DNA of 64,000 bases. It comes from Onchidella celtica. Taxonomy: Eukaryota > Mollusca > Gastropoda > Systellommatophora > Onchidiidae. This document shows, piece by piece, positions 39,701 through 46,413 of this stretch. Position 1 is the stretch's first letter. The number at the start of each line of letters is the position of its first letter. The stretch covers positions 89,260,998-89,324,997 of the forward strand of contig OZ007567.1 of assembly GCA_963931925.1 (NCBI GenBank), given 5' to 3'. The notes under the pieces were generated by a model. That model was not told where the DNA came from. It was given only the letters and a program-made list of their open reading frames with translations, and searched no databases. The translations under genes and the position numbers were made by a program.

Positions 39701-40828
39701 TTTGTTTGGAGTTTCACCCTGACTGGTTCTCAGTAGGGCCACATTTCCTATTTGCATGGCAGATGACTTTCCTCCGGTCTTGCTTAAATGATTGGGAAGA
39801 GCACTGTGTGCCGTTTTCATTTCACTCTTTTCATATACAGATGAGTGTTCGTCAAATATTTGTGGCTTTGGTGATGGTGCATCTTTCCACTGTGTATCAT
39901 TATTACATATATGTGTCTGCCTTGCATCAGTTATCTCATTTTCAGTCTGTGCTTTATGGCCACTTATGTATTTTGCCTGTGTTGGGTCATATACTTTACT
40001 GTGTGTTTCTGTCTGAGTTTCATCATATTGTTCATCATCACTAGCAGTATCGTCGGGAAACTCATGAACCTTTTCGCTTTCTGAAATGTCCACCCCTGTT
40101 TTCTTACGGTCTTTGTCTATCAAGCCTGTGTGCGTCATTTTTGAGTTTGAGATTTTGTCCAATCCCCCTCCTGCATCATCTGCAGTGATGGTGCTCAGTA
40201 AACTTTCTTTTGGATCTCCAGCAGTCTGTTGTCCGACTCCATCAGCACATGAGACACACAATTCACTGTCATCTGATTTCTTTGTGTTACAGTCTTCCTG
40301 ATTTTCATTCTTGTCAGTGGAAATTTCTTCTTCCTTGACCACATAAAAGCTATCTAAACTATGTGCACCACTCAAGTCTTCTGTAAGATCTGTGTCCCTG
40401 CTATTACTCTCAAGACTGGTCTTTTTATTGGGGGCATTATCTGCCCTTTGTTGTGAATGCAGCTCTACTGTAATAGATGACTTGTTACAAGACTCAGTAC
40501 TCAAAGCTGTTGGCATTTTTTCTGCATTTGTAAAAGCTGTATTCTTCCCACCAGCAGCATTGTTTCTCTTATCTTGATTGCTGAAGTTATCTCCTTGATT
40601 CAAATTTTCCCCAACTGCATTTATCACAGTAAAACCACTGACTTCTACAGCCGCCTGATAAGTACTAAGAAAATTAGCAAGTTCCACAATATTTTGCTGT
40701 GTTACTGAATCCCCTTCAATGACTAGTGACACATCCCTTGACATCTTGAATCCAAGCTTCATTACAGTGTCATACAGCTCTTGACTTTTAGGTATTTCAT
40801 CACTGAGTGTCAAATGACAGTGTTTGAA
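6322..40828 (-). CDS. Macro-domain / RING / Deltex-C (DTC) protein, nine exons, 5' end missing
   Basis: Spliced gene of 4,311 coding nt (1,436 codons plus stop): exons 40828-38323, 35790-35074, 33412-33218, 32578-32480, 28416-28342, 27632-27549, 23151-22871, 17067-16868 and 6475-6322. All introns are GT-AG and the phases agree (1,1,1,1,1,1,0,2). Counting from the first codon of the 40828 exon: acidic, disordered-looking region about 80-540; KH-like segment about 550-665; macro domain about 713-885; low-complexity linker 1140-1225; RING-like cysteines C1237 to C1272; DTC about 1283-1420. From family knowledge, macro domains bind ADP-ribose, RING recruits an E2, and DTC binds NAD+/ADP-ribose and couples it to ubiquitin. 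The closest functional parallel is the PARP9-DTX3L pair, fused here into one chain. The first exon ends phase 0 at an acceptor, so at least one 5' exon is missing. Alternatives: a DTX3L- or PARP14-like relative. The gene model is strong; function is inferred. Confidence 0.88.
6820..7053. mobile_element. Piggybac-like terminus fragment (TTAACCCTCG...)
   Basis: It starts with TTAA followed by CCCTCGTCTCACG and GC-rich sequence, like the other TTAA-flanked elements here. A matching right end was not found before the next TTAA at 7054, where another element begins. Probably one end of a disrupted element. Confidence 0.4.
7054..7793 (+). mobile_element. Piggybac-like non-autonomous element, family A
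   Basis: It begins TTAACCCTATACTGGCC. Nearly the whole length from about 7100 matches the reverse complement of 44472-43824 plus 54877-54850, a second copy in the other orientation. It has no transposase. A TTAA near 7790 may be the right edge, but the right terminal repeat is not clear. Confidence 0.5.
8125..8400 (+). repeat. SINE-like interspersed repeat
   Basis: An ATAATAATAATAC start is followed by ATAGCATTTATATAGTGC and CTAAGCGCTTTACAGC, a motif pair I recall from short interspersed repeats of marine animals. A segment with AGAGAGGCAGAGAATTCC follows. The class is from memory and I cannot define its ends. Confidence 0.4.
9472..9506. other. Strong DNA/RNA hairpin
   Basis: GTCAAT and CCACCGC pair with GCGGTGG and ATTGAC across an AAAAT loop, with a 2-nt mismatch in the stem. 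It sits in the 6.5-16.9 kb intron. No function is assigned; it may be part of a decayed inverted-repeat element. Confidence 0.5.
9793..10301. repeat. Direct tandem duplication, two 248-bp copies
   Basis: Positions 9793-10040 and 10054-10301 are near identical (period 261 bp), separated by a T-rich 13-bp spacer. A further 32-bp piece of the unit (GATCAAAGACCGTGCTGCG...) reappears inverted at about 10477-10508. There is no coding potential. This is a recent local duplication within an intron. Confidence 0.85.
10505..10950. repeat. Minisatellite with GGGTGGGCGGGC core
   Basis: About four units of variable length share GACGGGTGGGCGGGCATA followed by AAATTTATTG (starts of the latter at 10635, 10718 and 10839; spacings 83 and 121 bp). 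The interleaved GCTGTCACAGCAC and GACAACGCTTGCTAGGCC are also repeated. The G-rich core could form quadruplexes. Confidence 0.75.
11329..11535 (-). pseudogene. LINE C-terminal zinc finger
   Basis: It has a basic Lys/Arg/Ala-rich stretch and then ACPVCGKHFRDQIGLTSHLR and TH, a single C2H2 finger of the kind found after RT in some LINEs. It is in a different frame from the RT piece at 11857. A few degenerate codons and AT-rich sequence follow to about 11060. Confidence 0.75.
11857..12804 (-). pseudogene. LINE reverse transcriptase domain, frame-broken
   Basis: The upstream piece (12804-12514) has KAIDQLSSGKAGGPAPTSK and INHRGISLLSIAGKILARVL, the first RT motifs. The downstream piece (12297-11857) has NWVKQGCVLVPTLFSLMFS and the catalytic FADDCALIA (Y/F-A-D-D). 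Sequence between them is frameshifted. It reads on into a linker with ISTKKSEV, typical of LINE RT. Non-functional. Confidence 0.87.
13557..14270 (-). pseudogene. LINE APE-type endonuclease domain
   Basis: The 237-codon open stretch contains ITASWNVHTLLDN, YRIDITALSKTCLANKG, GGGYTFFWSGRS, VGFAIKTPL, TLISAYGPTT, LLVLGDFNARV and TSWMRPRS. These are the exonuclease-endonuclease-phosphatase motifs of LINE ORF2, including the D-x-N core (GDFNAR). The glutamate normally at S-E-T is Lys here (LSKTCL), a likely inactivating change. The SDH motif region falls after the frame break at 13557. Confidence 0.88.
15185..16388. mobile_element. Pogo/Tigger-like non-autonomous element
   Basis: The termini are CAGTGGTCCCACCTAATAG and the complement of CAGTGGTCACCGCG, both followed by a shared AGCACG motif. 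TA flanks both ends (15183-15184 and 16389-16390). Inside, the motif AACAGCAC/TAAGAGCAC recurs near each end. No transposase is readable in the 1.2 kb. Confidence 0.75.
16868..17067 (-). CDS. Exon: middle of the DTC domain
   Basis: The exon is 200 nt, phase 0 in and phase 2 out, with acceptor GTGGATCAG and a perfect donor GTAAGT. It encodes DPYLGCAYAGTRQTAYLP, RRLVFRMSLS and VTMWNGIPHKT. These match the Deltex signature (x-Y-x-G-x-x-R-x-A-Y-L-P, R-R-L-I-F and W-N-x-I-H-H-K-T). The first His of HHKT is Pro here. The acceptor pyrimidine tract is weak, so the 5' edge is slightly less certain than the rest. Confidence 0.85.
17186..17698. mobile_element. Pogo/Tigger-like MITE, copy 2
   Basis: This 513-bp element begins CAGTCGAGCA and ends TGCTCGACTG, flanked by TA. 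It is the same family as 3114-4026 (shared TAGTTTGAGTTTGCCGAATT left and AAATAAATTTGGGACT right) with a 400-bp shorter middle. It contains a G run (about 17404-17417). Confidence 0.82.
17700..20001. other. Intron sequence, no feature recognised
   Basis: This is part of the 17067-22871 intron. Short inverted sequence (GATTATG ... CATAATC) occurs near 19260-19300. No open frame with a domain and no clear element ends were found. Confidence 0.5.
20002..21054. mobile_element. TTAA-flanked inverted-repeat element (piggyBac/Kolobok-like MITE)
   Basis: TTAA followed by GTAGGTAGTCCAAATTG at the left matches the complement of CAGTTTGGACCATCTAC before TTAA at the right. It is 1,053 bp with no transposase. 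The TTAA target and short TIR fit piggyBac or Kolobok superfamilies; the assignment is inferred from the ends alone. Confidence 0.6.
21754..21785 (+). repeat. G32 homopolymer
   Basis: An uninterrupted run of 32 G in the intron upstream of the DTC middle exon. A run this long is prone to slippage and quadruplex formation, and its length may be a sequencing artefact. Confidence 0.85.
22871..23151 (-). CDS. Exon: RING-like domain and first part of DTC
   Basis: The exon is 281 nt with acceptor TTTTTTTTTCAG and donor GTAAGA, phase 1 in and 0 out. The cysteine pattern C-x2-C-x10-C-C-x4-C-x2-C-x8-C-x2-C (SCAACK ... PCCKLPICDIC ... GICSVCG) is a compact RING without the usual central His. QPDGYMTVRKLS and GYEGVGVWEIQYS then match the start of the Deltex C-terminal domain, where family members read Q-P-x-G-x-M and G-Y-x-G-x-G. 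The domain breaks off at CQGGWLK and resumes in the next exon 5.8 kb away. Frame reading past 22871 to the stop at 22817 is intron. Confidence 0.88.
23631..23680. repeat. Perfect 50-bp palindrome
   Basis: TGTACAAATGTACA, then a (TA)n core, then the exact complement TGTACATTTGTACA. It is perfectly self-complementary over 50 bp and could extrude a cruciform. It lies 480 bp 5' of the RING exon. Confidence 0.9.
23994..24015 (+). repeat. C22 homopolymer
   Basis: A run of 22 C in an intron, next to pyrimidine-rich sequence. It interrupts a short meaningless open frame (polyproline). Possible length artefact. Confidence 0.85.
25166..25944 (+). mobile_element. Piggybac-like non-autonomous element, family B, intact copy
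   Basis: It starts TTAACCCTCACCCTGCGCG and ends GCGCGGGGTATGGGTTAA: TTAA at both sides with GC-rich inverted termini. The 779-bp body is collinear with 44473-44840 plus 54446-54849, so it gives the empty-site sequence for the insertion at 44842-54445. No transposase. Confidence 0.8.
25945..27548. other. Intron sequence, no feature recognised
   Basis: AT-rich intron. An open frame at 26070-26408 shows no domain and no splice signals. Nothing supported. Confidence 0.5.
27549..27632 (-). CDS. Small symmetric exon, Gly/Pro/Arg-rich linker
   Basis: The exon is 84 nt with acceptor GATATCACAG and donor GTAACT, phase 1 to phase 1. It encodes EPGAYPADYRRPHSPGEA and then a Gly/Asn/Thr-rich end. It starts with the same E-P/K pattern as its two neighbours. 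It is the third member of the apparent array of small linker exons. Confidence 0.75.
28342..28416 (-). CDS. Small symmetric exon, basic/Ser-rich linker
   Basis: The exon is 75 nt with a polypyrimidine-rich acceptor (TATAAAAAAAACAG) and donor GTAATC, phase 1 to phase 1. It encodes EPNQNASKRPSSHSRATG and a few more residues. The intron sequence next to its acceptor resembles that beside the 32578 exon, which suggests exon duplication. It has no domain of its own. Confidence 0.72.
28740..29531 (-). pseudogene. Second LINE reverse-transcriptase fragment
   Basis: The open stretch 29531-29133 reads EEVETAVKKMKQGKVTGSDNIP, TALPKTPGA, ELHRTISLMGHFTKILLRLL and LRPELSKTQFGL, the first RT blocks of a LINE. 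The reading continues in broken frames to about 28740 with FIDYCKAFDKV and GVRQGCVMSPDLFNLY on the minus strand. No endonuclease or YADD block is present. It is of a different family from the element at 11-15 kb and in an intron of the host gene. Confidence 0.82.
29811..30936. other. Insertion-like segment with TGTTAG/CTAACA ends
   Basis: The segment interrupts intron sequence that is otherwise related to neighbouring intron copies. It starts TGTTAG and ends CTAACA, an LTR-like terminus, but I see no target duplication, no second copy and no coding sequence. It could be a solo LTR. Confidence 0.25.
31550..31975. mobile_element. hAT-type MITE with perfect 8-bp target duplication
   Basis: The ends are CAGAGATGCCAAC and the complement of AGAGATGCTAAC. 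The flanks are GCACCAAC at 31542-31549 and GCACCAAC at 31976-31983, an exact 8-bp duplication typical of hAT. It is 426 bp long with no transposase. It interrupts one of the duplicated intron blocks, so it is younger than the duplication. Confidence 0.88.
32480..32578 (-). CDS. Small symmetric exon, Ser/Gly/Arg-rich linker
   Basis: The exon is 99 nt with acceptor TCTGTCACAG and donor GTAAGA, phase 1 to phase 1. It begins EKGGYAGANRSSAS, is low in hydrophobic residues and is probably disordered. Because it is symmetric it could be skipped without breaking the frame. It resembles the two small exons downstream in composition and in its first residues. Confidence 0.75.
33218..33412 (-). CDS. Exon: short folded segment (65 codons)
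   Basis: The exon is 195 nt with acceptor CTTGCAG and donor GTGAGT, phase 1 to phase 1. It encodes ECQNSIDQKLVGSFTDG and continues through LKTVTITAEEDALPCI. The helix/strand alternation suggests it completes the fold begun in the previous exon. No family is recognised. It is placed in the gene by matching phase, strand and position. Confidence 0.8.
35074..35790 (-). CDS. Exon: end of macro domain plus an unclassified region
   Basis: The exon is 717 nt, phase 1 in and phase 1 out. The acceptor TTTCAG precedes CAATTTTTAAGGTGCC; joined to the previous exon it gives SAAIFKVPPEICA, the end of the second macro loop, followed by the usual last helix and strand (YMEAVKHFDEW and LRKILFVDV). The remaining ~190 residues (from about YPCVCHTATKEK) are not recognised. 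A stretch reading RIQILTSRRPAMDLKADFV has the hydrophobic pattern of a macro first strand but no GGG loop follows, so a degenerate second macro fold is only a possibility. The donor is GTAAGT after SEILY. Confidence 0.87.
36437..37010 (+). other. Strongly T/G-skewed intron segment
   Basis: From about 36600 the plus strand is dominated by T and G (GGTTGTTGTTGGGTGGTTTG and similar). This opens several overlapping frames on both strands; the minus-strand frame reads as Thr/His/Pro/Asn-rich low complexity. There is no domain and no splice site linking it to the gene. I treat the frames as compositional. Confidence 0.6.
38323..40828 (-). CDS. Exon: acidic region, KH-like segment and most of the macro domain
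   Basis: This is the largest exon (2,506 nt). Its acceptor is TTTCTTTCAG just before 40828, and reading begins FKHCHLTLSDE. There is no ATG at the start, so it is not the first exon. Residues about 80-540 are rich in Asp, Glu, Lys, Ser, Asn and Gln. A helical KH-like stretch (RKERFELARQYLRYHN onward) follows. The macro domain opens with LEISICQGDITELHVDAIVN, then AANRSLHHGGGVAKAI and HAVGPNW. GDIT, NAAN and GGGVA are the ADP-ribose contacts expected of the family. The exon stops inside the second macro loop at SISA with donor GTAAGA, so the frame continuing to 38294 is intron read-through. Confidence 0.9.
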
Positions 40829-43713
40829 CTGAAAGAAAAATTAACCTGAATCACAACATGGCAAATACATATATATATCCCCAGCCAGCAAACCAATGTC
40901 AATCTGATCAAGTAGGGCTTATCTCAAGTTTGCTCATAGAAATGGTACCATTCCAATGTAGGTCTGATATTTACATGTATAACCATCAGTTTGTTGTAGG
41001 AAATATGGCCCTGCTGTAACATTACAAACTATATGGATATCCTACATAAATATATACAGACTGGCATAGATCTTGGCTGGGCACTGAGTAATCTAAAAGT
41101 GAAGTAGACATCCTTAATTTAATCATAATTATAGACTGTGATCTTCACTTCCAAATTCAACAGGTTGCTGCTATTATATAACAAAAACCTACTGAAAATC
41201 TGTAAGCTCTAAAGGAGATGAGCAGTTTTAAACTTTCTGAAACAGTGCCGGCATTTAACTAAGGCTCCTGCATTTTTTAGCTGCAAGATGAAATTTGGGG
41301 TAAATTTTATCAATACCACCAAAATATAATAAAGTTAACAAAAGATAGAAATATCATTCAACACCTGAGACTGCTAATTGTCAAATATATTGTAAACTTT
41401 ACCAATTAAACCATTCACTCGAAACTTGACCAAGTTATCTTGGTATAATTCAGCTGATAATTCAGGTGGATGAAGTGTGGCACATGGTACCATTAAGGCT
41501 TAACTTAATCATACAATCATCAAGGGAACAACCAGCGCCAGCTGCATGAAGTGAAACAACTCCCAAGACCACAAATGCCCCCTCTGCCAAAGGATTAAAA
41601 AAAACTGAAAATACCCTCAGTTTCTTAACGGCAGTGCCAGAGGTAGGATGCTATGTACACCTGTTGGCATAACAAGTGCAAAAAAAAAAAAAAGATGGAT
41701 CTCATGGCTGTTGACCTGCAGAAAGCCACACTCAAACAACCTGCATCTGCAGCAATCTTTATGAAAGAGGGTGGTGATAAACCACGGCTGAGGTTAAAGA
41801 ATATTCCAGTTCACGTTACAACCAATTCCAGGATGCTGCAGATTGGAAGACGGCAGCGGACATACAACAAGGCTGGAATAAGTTTCAAGTAACAGCCAGA
41901 GACTCAGGCACATGATCAGACACTGTGACCAAAGTTGCTGCAGTCCTATGGTGGGTGTGAACTCAGCCTTCGACAAATTAAACTGTAAAGCAACAATGGG
42001 TATTTCCCCATCAAATTACATGGCACATAAATGAATAGGATCTTGAGATTAAAATGCAACCGCCATCAAACCAACTGCGGGAACACAACTCTAGACTAAT
42101 GGCGTGGATATGGCCCAGCCACAATCAAAAGCAACAAAAGCAAGGGCATAAACACTACTTTAGTGAGGGCTGTCTTCCACTGAAGATCTCCTGGTAGTAT
42201 TGCTCTCCCTTTTCAACTAGGTCAGAGGCAGCATTTGACAATTATAAGGCATTAAAATTAGTGTGTAATTTATACATGCATACCCAAAGACTTCACTACA
42301 ACACACAGATTCAAGACCTAGGTGTGGCCTGGTCCCATATATTTAGCATAAGGAAAATCAAAGACTAAAACACATGTTCGATGCTGGTTTCTTTCTCCAA
42401 AGATTCATATTTTCTTCATATTCAGAGTTTAATTACCTTACTTATATTGACAAAACATTTTTGTCATTGATCTGTCATTTTTGATTATGAGTTACCTAAT
42501 TGCAACACGCAAACAGTTATAATCCACTCCAAAGTTAGCATATTATTCGTCTTCTAGACTGATTTGGGAGAAAAACAATATCTTAATGCTTTTTTCCTAT
42601 AACTATCCTCCAAAATTGGCAATAGAACTGAAAACAATATGGATACAATGGCCACCATCTTTGTGAAAACTATGACATGAGTAATGAGAACTGTGGGATT
42701 TTCAGTTCCAGAGACACAAACTTCTTTCATATGTACCAGATTCTACACCAGTTATTTGTAACATCAAGCAGGAATATAAATATCTTGCTAAATGAATAGG
42801 AGCCCGTGTAAGTGAAAACTGGATTTCACAGACTTTCTCTGAAGTGGCTTTGGGCTTGAGTATCACCAAAGATAGCAGAGTGACAAGATGATACACGCGC
42901 TTCTATGTGCCTATAAAAAAAAAATGTCCACTGCAGACTGCAGCGCCACCTAACTGTTTGCGCGAAGGGAGTCAGCGCACGCTGTCTGCTAGGCTTGTGC
43001 TAACCTGTGGCCGATGGAGCAAATGTGATAACAGTTTCTTATGTTTCTAAGCCCTTGCATTTCACATTTGTTGTAAGTAAAGGCCTAGTATAAACTCATC
43101 TAAACTTCGAATCGTTCATGGGCTCGACAAAACCATGCAAACATTTTTTTTTCAGTTCATCTCTGTTGTCAATGGCCTTCTTGGAAATGGCCGCAGCAAC
43201 TTATATAATTTTATACATTTACGAATCGGAGACCGCACATTAACATAGGACAGAATAAACTTTGAACAATACAAACACGATTCAATATCAACAAAACATT
43301 TCTTTCACCATTCTGAAGTGGACGAAGGTCATGATTTACTACTCTGGGAGTAAAATTACTTTCAAAAGAAGATTAGATCTAATTCTTTCCATGTAATTCA
43401 ACTCTTTATCTTCGTAAACAAGATGCGCAGTGATTTTAATCTTAGTTGACGTCTGTGCACTGCCTTCTGTTGGAAAGTACAGAGAACAACCTTTCATTTG
43501 GTGTGTAATATGCTATTGTGTGTTGAAACTGAGTGCTTGGGGATGTAGTCTGAAAGACGCGATCTGGAAATGCAACTATTTTCCACAGCGGTCGGCATTC
43601 CCGAACATGCGTGTCAGCGATGGGTACCCTACTAAAATCGTTTGAAAGATGTGTTAAAACACAATTTTAATATTGAAACTTATATCAGATGCGAGATAAA
43701 TGAATGAACTTAC
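40829..43713. other. Sequence upstream of the first known exon
   Basis: No further exon of the macro/RING/DTC gene is convincing here. The A-rich stretch near 41680 is followed by a short open frame (41696-41892) without a recognised domain. It is probably intron. Confidence 0.45.
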
Positions 43714-43755
43714 CGATTCTGTCAAAATCTTAATTTTGACCTGATAGTCGAAAAT
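43714..43755 (-). CDS. Candidate upstream exon of the macro/RING/DTC gene
   Basis: A strong donor GTAAGT follows an open stretch reading DYQVKIKILTES in phase 0, the phase the 40828 exon needs. A possible acceptor (AAAGTAG) lies 42 nt upstream. There is no ATG, so this would be an internal exon. It is short and next to repeat sequence, so it may be chance. Confidence 0.27.
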
Positions 43756-45641
43756 CTACTTTAGAAGGCCCTACCTCTTATCTAGCCTATGCGAGATCTG
43801 ACGGGTTTTTCTATGCACCCACACATGTTGCTTTCTCCCCCTTCCATTATTTTAAAGTTCAACTTCCATGATATTAGTTTTCTTACCACATCTTTCATAA
43901 GCGATTTGATTTCCAGCTTGTAGAGTGCATACATGTACTTAAAAGCGGTTTAACCAAAACAACACAATATCTCTCTAATAACCACATCAAATAAAGACAA
44001 CGATAAGCAACAAAGTCGGTTATTTTCTCCCAGTTTTTCCTGATGAAAAACCTACCGACAGACACTTTATGCAGCATGCTGTAGTATTACAATGGAATTC
44101 ATTAGTACACATATGGAATGGCTTCTCAAATAAGCAGATGGCCCCCTTCTTATAATTTCACATGTAGATTATATGTACCTAGATGACAATCAGTATCAAA
44201 GTCAAAAGTTTCCCTTAGATTTTCCCTAGTTCAAACTTCAGACCATCAGCACTATTACATGAGTATGACGAATAGTTGCATCGTAATAAACGTAATCGGA
44301 CGATATCGGATACCATTTTGTGAGATACAGTAGGGGTGTCAGGATAGATAAATCAGCAAAACAAGCGAAACTATTGTTCAAAAAACGATAAGCTGCTGCT
44401 ACCAAATGAACAAAACACAAGGAGCAGTGTTGGTAAACAATAAAGTGGCCTCCAGCAGGAACCGAGTCACTATTAACCCTCACCCTGTGCAGGGTGGCAA
44501 ATGTCGGTATTGACTCGCAAGCGCTCACGCCGCACGGGCGGCAAAAGTCGGCAAGGTCAAGTTGACCGCGCCAGCCGTATTTTCACACGTCGGGTCACTG
44601 ACCTTTTTGAGACGTAACCACCGTCTTATTGTTCACTGTATCGCTTCTAAATCAAAGGCATTGTGACATGGACATGTTAGCCAGTGAACCACTGGTCGGA
44701 ATCACAAAGACTAAACTTTCTAAGGCTCTCCCCACACTTTCAAAAAATGTAACATCGACATGCGAACTGTTGCTCAACAAATTTGCAATATTATCTCCTT
44801 TTCTCACAAGCTGACCACCATATGGAGTTGTCTGTATCTAAAGGGCCATTTACATGCACAGATAAATCGTTCAAAAATGAAACGATCTATCCTCTTACGA
44901 GGAATCGTTACGTGTAAATGCAAAATCTGATATACAGTAAAACCTCGCTATACCGCCACCAGTTATACCGCCATTCCCGCACACCGCCAGCTTTTCCCCG
45001 TGGTACGGATCTGACACCCATACACAGTCACTAAAAATCTCGTTCTACCGCCGTCCGCCAACGGTTTGACTGCTACATTCATAACTTGAGTATAGTAAAT
45101 ATTGCTCATTATAGCGCCAACGTAAATTTAACCCCCACCTCTACCTAAATCCATCTAATAGACGGAACATCACTAGGCTTGTTACTCTAACACCAATCCC
45201 ACTACATGTATTACTACACAGTCTTTGCTTTTGAAGTCCTGATATAGGCCTACTGATGGGGCATGCAGTGGGAAAGACGGGTCACAGTTCAATAGAGAGT
45301 TTGTGAACGTACGTAAGCGCGCGCGAGGTGATGCTTCAACTGGTTCATACCGGTCCCGGTCGTACGATGCAAACAACGGACGTTTGTTGCTGAATTGTAA
45401 TGTAGCATTATTTGCGTGTTGCAATACATAATACTTTTACTCTTGAGGTGCCATTGCCTGAATAAATGAACTCCAACACACATAAACACAAAAAACAACA
45501 ACAACAAAAAAATGCAAATGAAAGCAATGTAAACTTCAAATTAATGACAACGGAGGTTTATGTCCAGTGGAGATATAAGGGAGATAACTGCAATATTTTA
45601 GACATGTTAGCCAGTCCAGTGTTGGTAAATTACTTATTTCC

Positions 45642-45847
45642 GTTCGTATTGTATTGATTTAGTGAACCAGACCATCAGGTACAAGACAATGTTAATTCAA
45701 CACAACAGACTCCACGTGTAGCCATTTCATAACTTCCTGTATTCTCTTCTGTCGCTCTTTTACAATGAAGTCACAGACAGTCATATTAATAATAATCTAG
45801 AGTAAGTCTAAAATCCTAAACAATGTATTTAATATGATACCAGAACA
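45642..45847 (-). repeat. 3' LTR of the gypsy element
   Basis: Identical to 50220-50425. In element orientation it begins TGTTCTGGTATC directly after the polypurine tract. Its outer end stops at ...ATACGAAC, 7 bp short of the CCCAAACA seen at the inner end of the 5' LTR. Confidence 0.9.
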
Positions 45848-46413
45848 TCTCCTTTCTTTTAGAGATTTAAAAGATTTTAAATTAAAGTGTCCTTTCAACT
45901 TATGTTGTAATAGTCCAACTTATGTTTCCATCAACGTTCTTTGGGGTGAATTTTAGTTTTGTAAATTTTCGGGTAAGTCCATAAATATTGTTTTTGTTCT
46001 GGAAGTAAAAACTATCTACTAATGTAATATTCCATACACACACACTTTCGTTCCATTAACTAATTTATGAACTAACAATTAAGTTAATGTAAAAGTACTA
46101 AAAGTCATGATCAACTTAATTGTCCTTGATTTCTGGATATGTCATGCCATATCACAATGGATAGTTGCTTGAAATTAGTGATTTAATTATTATGTCGTTA
46201 AATATCAACAGTAAATTGTTCAAACACTTGACATGTTAACTGAACTTAAAACTAAAATGAACAGTAACTTAAACTAAGTAAGTATGAACTACTGTATGAA
46301 TAAGGTAGAGACTTCCTGCCTCTACATCATGGGAGGGTATTATTATGACCCTTGCTTTATCCCATGATTACTATTACACAACACTTCTAGCTTGGATTGA
46401 AGATGGAAGATGA

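Noticed and set aside
39646..40044. 132-codon plus-strand frame
   Set aside because: It is the shadow of the acidic region of the macro/RING/DTC exon on the other strand.
41696..41892. Short frame after an A13 run, possible retrocopy
   Set aside because: No recognised protein and no target duplication; the A-run precedes rather than follows the frame.
43870..43920. Exon with ATG and donor (M-K-D-V then GTAAGA) upstream of the macro gene
   Set aside because: The sequence belongs to the piggyBac-like family A repeat also present at 7054-7793, so the donor is probably chance.
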